Part shown: positions 42,561 through 52,090 of the stretch, piece by piece
Layout of the letters: each line of letters opens with the position of its first letter
How positions within the stretch are numbered: the stretch's first letter is position 1
NCBI GenBank assembly: GCA_011050675.1
Contig: DRFI01000023.1
Coordinates: 142,079 to 206,078 of the forward strand
Length of the DNA: 64,000 bases
Source of the DNA: Maribacter sp.
Lineage (GTDB): Bacteria; Bacteroidota; Bacteroidia; Flavobacteriales; Flavobacteriaceae
Direction: 5' to 3'
Made by a program: the position numbers and the translations under genes
The notes under the pieces: model-generated
Seen by the model: the letters and a program-made list of their open reading frames with translations, nothing else
Databases searched by the model: none
What the model was told of the DNA's origin: nothing

Positions 42561-43201
42561 GCTTCTTTATTATAGGCACTGTCCCAGAACATCCATTCTA
42601 ATTTCGACGCCTTTACGAACGCTTCTTCCATTTTTTGCAATACATCATCAGACGCATTTGCAGCATATGTATTGGTGATCGCAATAGCTTGATTAACCGA
42701 AGCTGCAAACTCCTCGCCACCATAAGTTTCTATCCAACTTTGATAGGTATTATCTTCCTTATTGGTCTGGTTTGCCTGTATGTAATCTCCAATCTCTTTG
42801 TAAATGGTAAAGCAAGGTAGTACAGCTGCCAATGCCTCTTCTAACGAATGATTAGCAACGATACGGCTCAAGTAACTTGTATAGAGTTCGCAAGTAGGTG
42901 AGGGCTCGTGCGCTAACTGATTATCTTTTAGAAAAATTTGATGCAGTGCATTCTCTACATTTATAATCCCTGTAGCCGAATCTAGAAAAAACTGCGTGTC
43001 ATCTACATGCTCGCATTTAATACCGACAGTTGCCAATACCTTTTTATATTCTGCCAGATACATTGCATCTTGATTGATATAAAACTGAAAAACATCGGAA
43101 GGGAGCGTACCGCTCATCAATTCCATAATAAAGGGTTGTTCTTTTATGGCTTCCAGAATATAATCCGTTTTTTTTCGTGTTAGTTGGTACCAGTCTTGCA
43201 T
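42548..43201 (-). CDS. tenA: Thiaminase II / aminopyrimidine aminohydrolase
   Basis: 217 residues, all-helical TenA family: FQFYINQDAMYL, the catalytic cysteine in AAVLPCFTIYKEIG, and YGGEEFA near the C terminus with its active-site glutamate. It hydrolyses thiamine breakdown products so that HMP can be reused. It overlaps thiE by 22 nt and thiD by 13 nt, which points to translational coupling. Confidence 0.93.
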   Translation of the reverse strand: MQDWYQLTRKKTDYILEAIKEQPFIMELMSGTLPSDVFQFYINQDAMYLAEYKKVLATVGIKCEHVDDTQFFLDSATGIINVENALHQIFLKDNQLAHEPSPTCELYTSYLSRIVANHSLEEALAAVLPCFTIYKEIGDYIQANQTNKEDNTYQSWIETYGGEEFAASVNQAIAITNTYAANASDDVLQKMEEAFVKASKLEWMFWDSAYNKEAWKI

Positions 43202-43821
43202 AGTATATTTTTAAGTTCTCTTGTTGCTTCTTCAGGATTATCTGTCTTAGAAATTGCCGATACTATGGCGATTCCGTCCGCTCCATTATCCATTAAATCT
43301 CGTGTGTTATTTTTGTCTATTCCGCCAATACAAACAATTGGTTTTGCATACAATTCTCGTATTTTTTTCAATCCCGAAATACCTATTGGTTTTGCTAAAT
43401 CGGTGGTCTTCGTATTTGTAGAAAAAATAGGGGAGATGCCAATATAATCTGCCTGCTGTGCATCGTTTGCAACAGCTTGTTCTGTAGTACTAACCGAAAG
43501 TCCGATAATCTTATCATCACCCAATAATGTTCTGGCAATCGCATAAGGCATATCTGTCTGTCCAATATGAACTCCGTCTGCATCTATAGCCAAAGCAATA
43601 TCCAATCGGTCATTAATTAGCAATGGTACGTTGTATTTCTCACAGATTTCTTTACAGCGCACTGCACGCTGGTAAAAAGTCTGTGTATCGCAAGTTTTCT
43701 CCCGTAACTGAATAATGGTTGCTCCGCCTTTTAAGCTGGCTTCCAGAATACTAAAAAAGCTATTATCATCTTTTATGCTGTCATCGGTAACATACATTAA
43801 AGCGTAGTCTACTTTAGGCAT
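43180..43821 (-). CDS. thiE: Thiamine phosphate synthase
   Basis: 213 residues of the TIM-barrel family: GGATIIQLREK, LLINDRLDIALAIDADGVHI and GQTDMP, GISPIFSTNTK and VCIGGID. It joins HMP-PP with thiazole phosphate to thiamine phosphate. It overlaps thiM by 8 nt and tenA by 22 nt. Confidence 0.95.
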   Translation of the reverse strand: MPKVDYALMYVTDDSIKDDNSFFSILEASLKGGATIIQLREKTCDTQTFYQRAVRCKEICEKYNVPLLINDRLDIALAIDADGVHIGQTDMPYAIARTLLGDDKIIGLSVSTTEQAVANDAQQADYIGISPIFSTNTKTTDLAKPIGISGLKKIRELYAKPIVCIGGIDKNNTRDLMDNGADGIAIVSAISKTDNPEEATRELKNILCKTGTN

Positions 43822-44605
43822 TTGTTTTTACTTTAGCTTCTAAAACCTCTGGAGTAATTGCATATAAACTATCAATAAAGTTCATTTGAAAACTACCAGG
43901 ACCCGTAGACTTTTCATTTGCTAAATCTCCTGCTACGCCCATTATAGCCATAGCAGTTGTTGCTGCCAAATGAGTATTTTCTTCAACAGCCATACATGCG
44001 CCAACCATAGCGGTTGCCGTACAGCCCATACCTGTGATTTTTGCCATCATAGGGTTGCCATTTTCTATTTTACTAACGGTATCTCCTGTTATGATGTAAT
44101 CGGTTTCACCACTAATAACTACCGTGTTATTGAATTTCTTAGCCAAAAGTGTAGCGCCTTCAATAGCATCTTGAGTGTCCATTGTACTATCTACTCCTTT
44201 GGTTGAATTGGTCAATTTAGCCAATGCCATAATCTCAGAAGCATTACCACGAATTACATTGGGCGTGGCAGCTTTCATAATCATTTGGGCAACTTCTATT
44301 CTATAAGCAGATGCACCAACACCAACTGGGTCAAATACAAATGGTGTATTGGTTTTCTTTGCTTTCTCGGCTGCCATGAGCATACTTTCTACCCATTTTT
44401 CGCTTAACGTCCCCATATTAATGACAAGGGAAGAAGAGATGGTTACAATATCTTCAACTTCTTCGATAGCATGTGCCATTACTGGCGATGCCCCAACAGC
44501 TAACAATGCATTTGCAGTGTTGTTCATTACCACGTAATTGGTAATATTATGTACTAACGGACTCTTTGTTCTTATTTGTTGTAAGACGGAGGCGAAACTG
44601 CTCAT
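43814..44605 (-). CDS. thiM: Hydroxyethylthiazole kinase
   Basis: 263 residues: VHNITNYVVMNNTANALLAV and GASPVMAHA at the N terminus, FVFDPVGVGAS, VIRGNASEI and GMGCTATAMVGA with the active-site Cys. It phosphorylates salvaged thiazole. First gene of the operon. I looked for a TPP riboswitch between 44606 and 44816 and found none of the conserved cores on the minus strand, so control must be different or located elsewhere. Confidence 0.95.
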   Translation of the reverse strand: MSSFASVLQQIRTKSPLVHNITNYVVMNNTANALLAVGASPVMAHAIEEVEDIVTISSSLVINMGTLSEKWVESMLMAAEKAKKTNTPFVFDPVGVGASAYRIEVAQMIMKAATPNVIRGNASEIMALAKLTNSTKGVDSTMDTQDAIEGATLLAKKFNNTVVISGETDYIITGDTVSKIENGNPMMAKITGMGCTATAMVGACMAVEENTHLAATTAMAIMGVAGDLANEKSTGPGSFQMNFIDSLYAITPEVLEAKVKTNA

Positions 44606-44816
44606 TTATATTTTTGATTATATGATGGATAATTCATTTTAAACTGAATCAACTAAGTTCGATAATTTCAAAAAAATAGAAAACAATATCGTGTTACCAT
44701 TGTGATAAGTTATTAACGGTATGTAATAAATTCAAGTAAAATAAAGCCATTGATATTCCGTTAGTTTATTTAAGAATGGGTCACATAATTTCGGACTACT
44801 TAGAATAGCTTTTAGT

Positions 44817-45839
44817 ATGAAAAATATAGGAAAGAGTGTTTGTTTCATTTTAATGATAATCGCAATGGCGTGTTCATCTAGTGATGATGCCTCTATAACA
44901 CCACCAATTGAAGCTATCCCTGAAGAGATAGCACCTGTAGAAACCTTAGATTTTGTAAATGCAGAGTTTGTTGCAGATATTCCTGTAGCCCAATTTAATA
45001 CGAGCTTTGTATATGATAATAAAATTTATGCTACAGCTGAAGATGAAACCTATGTTTTCGATTTTGGATTAAAAACTTGGAGTCTATTAGCCACAGATAT
45101 AGATACCCCAAAGACAGCTTTTGATATCGGTTTAAATTTTATACGTGATGGAAAATGGTATCGATTAATTAGAAAAGGACTTTTTGTATTTGATTTTGAA
45201 TTAAATGATTGGGAGGTCATTAAATCATTTCCTTTATCAGATTTAATATATTCTATACAAGGGTATTACGTAGAAGCTGAAAATGCTGTGTATGTCTTAG
45301 ACCAAATAAACCGAGCGGAAATCATCTACAAGTATGATCTTTTAACTAATGAATTAATAGAACACTCAACTTTTGATAATAACGCTGGTTGGTATCCAAT
45401 ATCTGAAAATGCATTTATAATAAACGATACACGGTATGTAGCTCATTTGAATGATTGGGAGGATATGAAAATATCTAAATTCAATGAAGATTACACGGTT
45501 TTTGAAACCATAAATGTATTAGAAACCGAAAACTATTTAGACGAAGGTGTTGCTTGCCAATTTGGTGATTATATCATTTTTGGATTAGGAGGAGTCCCCA
45601 CAGGTGATGCTAATGGAAATATTACAAGAGACCCTTCAACGTTGAATTTTCATTACTATAATACTACTACGGACACTTTTGGTACTATGAACACTCCTTT
45701 TTACGAAAGCTGCAGAGATGCTCAATTGGTAACGTATAACAATGAGTATTATCTGATTGGCGGACTTACTATTACAAACAACCGAACCGGATTTAGAAGT
45801 ACTATTGAGAAGCTACAATTTGAAACTATAGCTCCTTAA
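44817..45839 (+). CDS. Lipoprotein, kelch/beta-propeller-like
   Basis: 340 residues with a lipoprotein signal (lipobox AMACSS, Cys19) and an acidic linker. The rest shows repeated short blades: YVFDFGLKTWSLLA, FVFDFELNDWEVIK, YKYDLLTNEL, YYNTTTDTFGTM, and the kelch-like YLIGGLTI near the end. It is probably a surface-exposed propeller. It faces the PL7 alginate lyase gene, so a role in polysaccharide use is possible but not shown. Confidence 0.7.
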   Translation: MKNIGKSVCFILMIIAMACSSSDDASITPPIEAIPEEIAPVETLDFVNAEFVADIPVAQFNTSFVYDNKIYATAEDETYVFDFGLKTWSLLATDIDTPKTAFDIGLNFIRDGKWYRLIRKGLFVFDFELNDWEVIKSFPLSDLIYSIQGYYVEAENAVYVLDQINRAEIIYKYDLLTNELIEHSTFDNNAGWYPISENAFIINDTRYVAHLNDWEDMKISKFNEDYTVFETINVLETENYLDEGVACQFGDYIIFGLGGVPTGDANGNITRDPSTLNFHYYNTTTDTFGTMNTPFYESCRDAQLVTYNNEYYLIGGLTITNNRTGFRSTIEKLQFETIAP

Positions 45840-45860
45840 ATCAATAGTACATTATAATAC

Positions 45861-45887
45861 AATTAGCTTCAGTTTTGAAGCTGAATT
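45861..45887. terminator. Weak hairpin between convergent genes
   Basis: AATTAGCTTCA / TGAAGCTGAATT around GTTT forms a short stem between the convergent propeller and alginate lyase genes. Without a long T tract, termination is uncertain. Confidence 0.3.
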
Positions 45888-46992
45888 AATCATTTTTAGT
45901 AAAATAGCCTTCGTTAGACACGGCTGCATCACTAACCGAAATGCTCGCGGTTTTAAACCAAACTTCTACATAGTTACCGTCTGCATATTGTTTTTTAATA
46001 TCACCACCATGGGTCTCGGCACCTGAGCACCAGTTTTTATTTACGTCAGGAGATTTACCATTCGTTTGGTTGTAAGCTCCTAGCTTAAAAAAACAACCTT
46101 CGCCAGTGTAAGCTTCTTCACGTTCTACACCATCTTGACCAATAGGGAAAAATAATTTTCTGGTTTGCTCTGGAATACTAGCTTTCGTAGCATATTCAGA
46201 TTCCAATAAGTTTTTTGTAAACGTTTTGGTCTCATGACCTTCACTTGTAAATTTCAAAGTCATAATACCATCTTTTACAACAACTTCATAACTGAATTCT
46301 TCACCTAAAGCAATACCATCTTCAGGCTCCGCCGGATAAGTGTTTTCACCAGTACCGACAACCGAAAAATCATTACCCCAAACAGCATTAGAATAATCCC
46401 ATCTTTTGGCATTGTCATCTCCTGCAGTATTAATTTCGTAATGCCAAAACACCGAACCTTTTGTTTGCCCTGGATATTTTTTATAGAATATTTTAAGCGG
46501 TTCGTTCTCAAAGGCATCTGCACTATGAATTTGACCAACCACAACAGCATGTGTAGCTGCAACGCGAGCATCGCCAGTAGCTGAAACATTCATAACTTTT
46601 AGTGTAGCGGTTAATTTATCATCTGCAGTTTTTGGAAACCATTTTTTAGTCTGTGCCAATTCTGTTCTAGTATTATTAGATGTACCGTGGGTATCACCGC
46701 CATTAGGTGCTTTAAAAACCACCCAATTCTCACCACCTTCATTAACAGTGTAAAAGAAGTCTTTGTTCTCAAAATTATTGGCAATTCCTGCATTGGAACC
46801 ATCACCCAATATCAACTTCCATTTATCAAAAAACGGAATGACATCGCTGGCATAAACCGTTTTTTCCATTTGTTCTTCGCTAGAACTATTCTCATTTGCT
46901 GAATCTGTTTTTTTATTGGCATCCTTACAGCCAGTTAAGGACATACCTAAAACTAAAAGGGAAGCTACTAATGTGGTTGTGTTTTTGTTCAT
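45886..46992 (-). CDS. Alginate lyase, polysaccharide lyase family 7, lipoprotein
   Basis: 368 residues with a lipoprotein signal (LTGC, Cys22). Family PL7 motifs are in order: RTELAQ (109-114), QIH (154-156) and FKLGAYNQ (302-309), together the catalytic R, Q, H and Y positions. PL7 enzymes cut alginate by beta-elimination at the outer membrane or cell surface. This points to a brown-alga-associated lifestyle. No SusC/SusD pair, PL6 or PL17 gene lies close by in this window, so it stands apart from a classic alginate locus. Confidence 0.92.
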   Translation of the reverse strand: MNKNTTTLVASLLVLGMSLTGCKDANKKTDSANENSSSEEQMEKTVYASDVIPFFDKWKLILGDGSNAGIANNFENKDFFYTVNEGGENWVVFKAPNGGDTHGTSNNTRTELAQTKKWFPKTADDKLTATLKVMNVSATGDARVAATHAVVVGQIHSADAFENEPLKIFYKKYPGQTKGSVFWHYEINTAGDDNAKRWDYSNAVWGNDFSVVGTGENTYPAEPEDGIALGEEFSYEVVVKDGIMTLKFTSEGHETKTFTKNLLESEYATKASIPEQTRKLFFPIGQDGVEREEAYTGEGCFFKLGAYNQTNGKSPDVNKNWCSGAETHGGDIKKQYADGNYVEVWFKTASISVSDAAVSNEGYFTKND

Positions 46993-47121
46993 TTTTCTTA
47001 TTATATAGGGGGATAAGTTATGAATAGTTTTGTCATTTTAACAGTTATACCTTAAAAATTACATAACGGGTACAAGTGATTATGTTTGCAATATTCAGTA
47101 AATAAATCTAAGTAATTGGAA

Positions 47122-48069
47122 TTATTCCCAAACCATTGCAACTTTTCCTCTTGTGCGCATTTGCTCAATAAAAGAGATTGCTTCAGGTATTTTGGTATAC
47201 GGAAATGTGTTTTCTAAATGAACTTTAATGTTACCATCCTTTACCAATGATGCTAACATATTAAGATCATCTGAATTGGCTTGTGCAGTAAATTGGGTTA
47301 AGGGATATTTGCTAATTGCATTGCTCATTAAAACCGAAAACATATGTCCCATGGTAGTAAACCCGACTATAACACCTCTTTTACCCATTCTTTTATAATC
47401 TGAATGCGTAAGATTTCCATGGGTGTCAATTACCAAGTCATATTCATCTTTATGCTGATGGATATTGGTTTTATCATACGCAATTACTTTATCTGCTCCC
47501 AGCGACTTTACAAAGTCTATATTTTTAACAGAACAAACCCCAGTAACACTAGCACCATATGCTTTTGCTATTTGTACTGCAAAATGCCCTACACCACCAG
47601 ATGCTCCATTAATTAGAACTGATTCTCCTGTCTTTATTTTTCCATGTGTAATTAGTGCTTGGTAAGCTGTGAGTCCGGCAACGGGAATACTTGCCATAAT
47701 GGGGAAATCTATATTTTCAGGCATTTTGGCGCATACCTTAGTTTCCACACAAACATATTCAGCAAAAGCACCACCGCCCAAGATTTCTCCAAATACGCGA
47801 TCGCCGATTATAAAGTCTTTTACACCGTTACCTATCTCCTTAACTATTCCAGCAAAATCTGACCCCAATATAGGCTCCTTTGGTTTAAATAATCCGAAAG
47901 ACAAACGTGCAATAAAAGGTTTCCCACGAAGGATATGCCAATCAGCAGGATTAGCAGAATTCGCCATAACTTTCACCAAAATACAATGGTCTTTTACAGT
48001 AGGTATCTCAGCTTTTTCTAGCTGAAGTACTTCTGGTCCACCATATGTTCTTTTAGTAAAAGCTTTCAT
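47122..48069 (-). CDS. MDR-family NAD(P)-dependent oxidoreductase
   Basis: 315 residues: GroES-like N-terminal domain (MAN SANPADWHILRG region), GSDFAGIVKEIGNGV, and the Rossmann motif GASGGVGHFAVQIAKAYG. The structural zinc cysteines are absent, so it is of the quinone-oxidoreductase type. Final gene of a long co-directional run of redox genes. Substrate unknown. Confidence 0.85.
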   Translation of the reverse strand: MKAFTKRTYGGPEVLQLEKAEIPTVKDHCILVKVMANSANPADWHILRGKPFIARLSFGLFKPKEPILGSDFAGIVKEIGNGVKDFIIGDRVFGEILGGGAFAEYVCVETKVCAKMPENIDFPIMASIPVAGLTAYQALITHGKIKTGESVLINGASGGVGHFAVQIAKAYGASVTGVCSVKNIDFVKSLGADKVIAYDKTNIHQHKDEYDLVIDTHGNLTHSDYKRMGKRGVIVGFTTMGHMFSVLMSNAISKYPLTQFTAQANSDDLNMLASLVKDGNIKVHLENTFPYTKIPEAISFIEQMRTRGKVAMVWE

Positions 48070-48090
48070 TTTATGTAGTAATCAATGTGA

Positions 48091-49023
48091 TTAAGTAATA
48101 TCTTTTTCAACTTTTATATCGGGCTGATTGTTGGCTTTAAATTCAAAAATATCGTTACGAGAATAATGACCAATGACATCAAAATCTAACTTGGCATGTA
48201 CTATTTCATCTAAATCTATTTCTGCTACCAATGCACCTGCTTCATCAAATAATGGGCCTGCAATAACTTTACCCAATGGGGAAACGATAACACTGCCGCC
48301 ACGACATAAATTTTCAGGTTCATTTTCTACCAAATGCTGATATTTCTCTGGATACATAGATTTGGTATAATACTGATTGCAACCTAATACAAAGCATCTA
48401 CCTTCTAAAGCAATATGTTTCATGGTAGATGTCCATTCATCTCTTGAGTCCGCTGTTGGTGCGATATAGACTTCTACACCTTTTTGGTACATCGACATTC
48501 TGGCCAAAGGCATATAATTCTCCCAACAAATGAGTCCGCCCAATTTACCGATTTTAGTATCAAAACTAACCAGAGACTTACCATCATCCTCACTCCAAAT
48601 TATACGTTCGCTACCTGTAGGTTTTATTTTTCGGTGAACTCCTAAAAATCCGTCAGTAGGGGAGATGTAAAGCATTGAACAGTATAAGCTACCATTATTA
48701 GATTGCTTTTCTGTGATGCCGATAACCAAATAAACCTTTTCTGTTTTTGCTAGCTTAATTAATCGTTGAAGTTCTTGATTTTCTAAGTCTAAACTATTCT
48801 TATGATATTCGGTATAGAGTTTTCTACCTTCATCTGTTCTACTACCAACCACGGCACCAAAAGAGAACCCTCGTGGATACCCAGGAATAAAGGATTCTGG
48901 GAACACAATTAATTCACAACCCTGCTTAGCGTGGGTTTTTACTAGGCTTTCTATTTTTTGAATCGTTTTCTCCTTATCAAAGAAAACGGGACTATCTTGA
49001 ATAAGGCAGACTTTTACTTTCAT
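48091..49023 (-). CDS. Nitrilase-family carbon-nitrogen hydrolase
   Basis: 310 residues with the catalytic triad context: Glu43 in FPESFIPGYPRG, the lysine in HRKIKPTG (about 130-137) and Cys166 in GGLICWENY. The FPExFIPGYPRG and ICWENYMPLAR patterns match true nitrilases (branch 1, nitrile to acid), rather than amidases. It is separated by 33 nt from the upstream flavoprotein gene and by 21 nt from the oxidoreductase gene downstream. Confidence 0.88.
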   Translation of the reverse strand: MKVKVCLIQDSPVFFDKEKTIQKIESLVKTHAKQGCELIVFPESFIPGYPRGFSFGAVVGSRTDEGRKLYTEYHKNSLDLENQELQRLIKLAKTEKVYLVIGITEKQSNNGSLYCSMLYISPTDGFLGVHRKIKPTGSERIIWSEDDGKSLVSFDTKIGKLGGLICWENYMPLARMSMYQKGVEVYIAPTADSRDEWTSTMKHIALEGRCFVLGCNQYYTKSMYPEKYQHLVENEPENLCRGGSVIVSPLGKVIAGPLFDEAGALVAEIDLDEIVHAKLDFDVIGHYSRNDIFEFKANNQPDIKVEKDIT

Positions 49024-49056
49024 GTATACGGCATATATTCACCGTAAGATATACAT

Positions 49057-49782
49057 TTATTCCAACCCTTTTTTATCGGGATTCCAGAATGGTTTGGTTT
49101 TAATTTGTTTTGTTGCCCAGTTCAACTCTTTTCTAAAATAATTGGTTAATGCTACACAAACTCTACTATCCCCAGCAATATATACCATGGTATTCCCTTT
49201 TAATTTCGGAATGATTCCCTCTAGTTTTTCAATAATCGCATTAGAAGGGTTTTGACTCATTTCATAAAAATCAAAAGGTTTAGCGCCAGTTATATCTAGA
49301 AAAAAATCATCCATATTCTCACTGTAGATAATGCTCTCTATTTGTTTATTATCCGATAGATTACGACTAATAATATATAGATGTGAAAGTGCCGATAGAT
49401 CGCCAATCATTAAATAACTATCTGCGGAGTCATCAACAAGAAATTTTCCTTTCTTCCATTTAAAATATACGGTATCATTGGGCTTACAAGTTTCTACCCA
49501 TTTAGTTCCAATACCTTTACTATGAGTAGCTATGGCAATAGCTATAGTACTATTTTCTTTGTTAATATCCCAAACGCTGTAACTTCTAACTTTGTCTTTT
49601 AAAGAAATTTCATCTTGATCGATTCCTACACCTAACCTTAAAAAATGCCCAGGCACAAAATCATAATTGATTACAGCATCGCTCTTAATTTGAATTTTGT
49701 ATACTGAATCTGATATTTTTGTTTTTGTAAGGATAATTCCTTTTTCAAGTACTTTCTTTATAATGGTTTCAACTAAACCCAT
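49057..49782 (-). CDS. Siderophore-interacting-type FAD oxidoreductase
   Basis: 241 residues from ATG 49782; a TTG at 49824 opens the frame but adds an unlikely N terminus. Motifs: FVPGHFLRLGV and RSYSVWDI (FAD-binding RxYS), THSKGIGTKWV, YLMIGDLSALSHLYI and VYIAGDSRVCVALTNYFR. It resembles SIP/ViuB-like ferric-siderophore reductases. It might supply electrons to the ferric-reductase-like membrane protein encoded 2.3 kb upstream. Confidence 0.75.
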   Translation of the reverse strand: MGLVETIIKKVLEKGIILTKTKISDSVYKIQIKSDAVINYDFVPGHFLRLGVGIDQDEISLKDKVRSYSVWDINKENSTIAIAIATHSKGIGTKWVETCKPNDTVYFKWKKGKFLVDDSADSYLMIGDLSALSHLYIISRNLSDNKQIESIIYSENMDDFFLDITGAKPFDFYEMSQNPSNAIIEKLEGIIPKLKGNTMVYIAGDSRVCVALTNYFRKELNWATKQIKTKPFWNPDKKGLE

Positions 49783-49919
49783 GTCGTTTACTTTTAAGTA
49801 ATGAACAAATAACCAAGAATTCAATATCTCAATGATTCGCTTATAATTTGATATAAACAGTACTTATTAAAAGCTACTGTTAATTTTTATTCTTGTACTC
49901 AGTAGTCATCATAAGAAGA

Positions 49920-49937
49920 GATTAAGGAACCTTAATC
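49920..49937. other. Perfect 18-bp palindrome GATTAAGG-AA-CCTTAATC region
   Basis: The sequence GATTAAGGAACCTTAATC has 8-bp perfect arms and lies between two co-directional genes, 66 nt after the stop of the 2-hydroxyacid dehydrogenase. It may be a weak terminator or a binding site of a dimeric regulator. Confidence 0.3.
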
Positions 49938-50002
49938 GTTGCTTTTTCTTAGCATATCCTATATTCTTCTCCTAGTGTAAGTGAATTTTCATTATAAATG
50001 AA

Positions 50003-50995
50003 TTACTGTTTCACCTCATTTTTTAATGCTTTACTCTGGTCAAAAGCGGTAATATTCTCTAACGTGGTAATGGTAATTTGATCCATAGCTTCTTTAGTAA
50101 AATATGCCTGGTGAGAGGTTATCAAAACATTTGGGAAGCTTAACAGTCTTAAAATCATATCATCTTCAATAATGATTTCGGACAAATCTTCGAAAAACAG
50201 GTTTTCTTCCTGTTCATAAACATCGATACCTAAATACCCTATTTTCTTATTCTTAAGACCTTCTATGGCATCTTCCGTTTTTATCAATGCCCCGCGACTG
50301 GTATTAATAATCATGACTCCATCTTTCATGGATGCTATTGAAATTTTATTTACCAGATGTTTGGTATGCTTGTTTAGCGGGCAATGAAGCGATAGCACAT
50401 CCGATTGTTCAAAGACCTTTTCCAATGACATATATTCTACACCAAGTGCTGTTAAATTCTCATTTTCGGTGATATCATATGCGATTATCTTACAACCGAA
50501 TCCATTCATAATTTTACAAAATGTTTCCCCAATTTTTCCCGTACCAATTACACCAATAGTTTTATTGCTTAAATTGAAACCAATAAGATTTTTAAGCGAA
50601 AAATTACCTTCTCTTACACGATTATAAGCTTTGTGTGTTTTTCTATTTAAAGTTAAAATTAATGCTGTGGCATGTTCGGCAACTGCTTCTGGAGAATATG
50701 CAGGAACTCTTACCACTTTTATATTTTCTTTTGCGGCAGCATCTAAGTCTACATTATTGTAGCCAGCACAGCGTAATGCAATTAATTTAATTCCATTTTT
50801 AGAAAGGATTTTTATAGTATTCTCATCTACACTATCATTTACAAATACACAGACCACATCACAGTCTGCAGATAATTTGGCAGTATCAGTATTTAAAGCT
50901 GTTTCGTAATATGAAAAAGAGTAGTTGTACTCTTTATTGTATTTTTCAAAATATTCTTGATCGTAAGATTTTGTGCTAAAGACAGCTATTTTCAT
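50003..50995 (-). CDS. D-lactate dehydrogenase-like 2-hydroxyacid dehydrogenase
   Basis: 330 residues: FSTKSYDQEYFEKYN at the N terminus is typical of fermentative D-lactate dehydrogenase (LdhA), with RCAGYNNVDL, the NAD motif GVIGTGKIGETF, LHCPLNKHTKHLVN, NTSRGALI and the catalytic His in SHQAYFT. It would interconvert pyruvate and D-lactate with NADH. It is the second D-2-hydroxyacid dehydrogenase in the window. Confidence 0.88.
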   Translation of the reverse strand: MKIAVFSTKSYDQEYFEKYNKEYNYSFSYYETALNTDTAKLSADCDVVCVFVNDSVDENTIKILSKNGIKLIALRCAGYNNVDLDAAAKENIKVVRVPAYSPEAVAEHATALILTLNRKTHKAYNRVREGNFSLKNLIGFNLSNKTIGVIGTGKIGETFCKIMNGFGCKIIAYDITENENLTALGVEYMSLEKVFEQSDVLSLHCPLNKHTKHLVNKISIASMKDGVMIINTSRGALIKTEDAIEGLKNKKIGYLGIDVYEQEENLFFEDLSEIIIEDDMILRLLSFPNVLITSHQAYFTKEAMDQITITTLENITAFDQSKALKNEVKQ

Positions 50996-51123
50996 TATTG
51001 CTTTTTAAATATGAAATTTAATTTGAAGTTAAATATAACCTTGTAATGAACATATAAATTAAAAACAAAAGAAGAATTTTTTGACTATGATTATAGTTAT
51101 AAACCAGTCTTAAGTAATATTTA

Positions 51124-51978
51124 TTATTTTTCAATAGCCTTATACTCAGAAATCATTTCAAAAAGAGACTTAGGAGCCATGCCTGTTGCTTTTTCATAGT
51201 CTGATGGCACATCGTTAGCCCCAGCTTTTATACCTTCGTAAATACCAGCAATAACGGTACCCATGAAATCTCCTAAAGCAGCTTTTCTATCTGCAGCATA
51301 ATTGTCAACCGTTACCGAATTGTAGATAAGGTTAGTGCCATACACCTTATTGATATTTTCAGCTAATTCGCTTTGTGTCACTGGATCACCTACCAAGTTA
51401 TATACTTGACCATTATGTTTATCTTCAGTTAATAATTTGGCGTAAGCATACCCTAATTCTTCTCTACTGGTGTAGGTGCATTTTCCTTGACCTGCACAGT
51501 TTTCGATTCTACCTTCTCTTACATAAGTATCTAAATACTCTAAATCTGGCTCAATATAGATTCCGTTTCTACCAATTACCCATTGCAGTCCAGATGCTTG
51601 TACATCTTTTTCTGTTTGTCTGTTGCTTTGTACTACAGGACTAAAAGCATTTTCATTTTCATCACCAACTATGCTAGTATACACTAGTTTTTTAACGCCA
51701 TTTTGTTTTGCAGCTTCTATGACATTTTTATGTTGTAGAATTCTTTTTTGAGGCTCGTCCATTCCAGAAACCAAAAGAACGGCATCTACGCCTTGTAAAG
51801 CGGAATTAAAATCTTCACGACTATTATAATCTCCTTTTCTAATTTCTACTCCTAGATAGGTTGCCTTTTCTACAGTTCTGGCTATACCTATTACATTCTC
51901 TTTTCCTATTAAGTTAATTAAGTGTTTAACAATAGATGCTCCTAATTTTCCACTTGCTGATGTTACTGCTATTTTCAT
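51124..51978 (-). CDS. NmrA-like SDR, NAD(P)H-binding protein
   Basis: 284 residues: the nucleotide motif TSASGKLGASIVKHL, VDAVLLVSGMDEPQ and KKLVYTSIVG, and a QWVIGRNGIY segment. The protein resembles NmrA/QorB-type quinone oxidoreductases that lack the SDR catalytic tyrosine-lysine pair. It may act as an NADPH sensor or reductase. Substrate unknown. Confidence 0.85.
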   Translation of the reverse strand: MKIAVTSASGKLGASIVKHLINLIGKENVIGIARTVEKATYLGVEIRKGDYNSREDFNSALQGVDAVLLVSGMDEPQKRILQHKNVIEAAKQNGVKKLVYTSIVGDENENAFSPVVQSNRQTEKDVQASGLQWVIGRNGIYIEPDLEYLDTYVREGRIENCAGQGKCTYTSREELGYAYAKLLTEDKHNGQVYNLVGDPVTQSELAENINKVYGTNLIYNSVTVDNYAADRKAALGDFMGTVIAGIYEGIKAGANDVPSDYEKATGMAPKSLFEMISEYKAIEK

Positions 51979-52090
51979 TTGATTTTATATTTTCTTCGAT
52001 AATCGAGGTTATAAGGCTCCAAAACCAGTCTCTAAATTTTATCTCGGTTCCCTAAAGTATGCCTAATGGGATTGCTTAGAGGTAGCTTTC

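Noticed and set aside
44606..44816. TPP riboswitch before thiM
   Set aside because: I checked the minus strand for the conserved CUGAGA and ACCUGA-type cores and did not see them.
47669..48025. Plus-strand open frame of 118 codons
   Set aside because: Antisense to the well-supported MDR oxidoreductase; proline- and serine-rich translation typical of a shadow frame.
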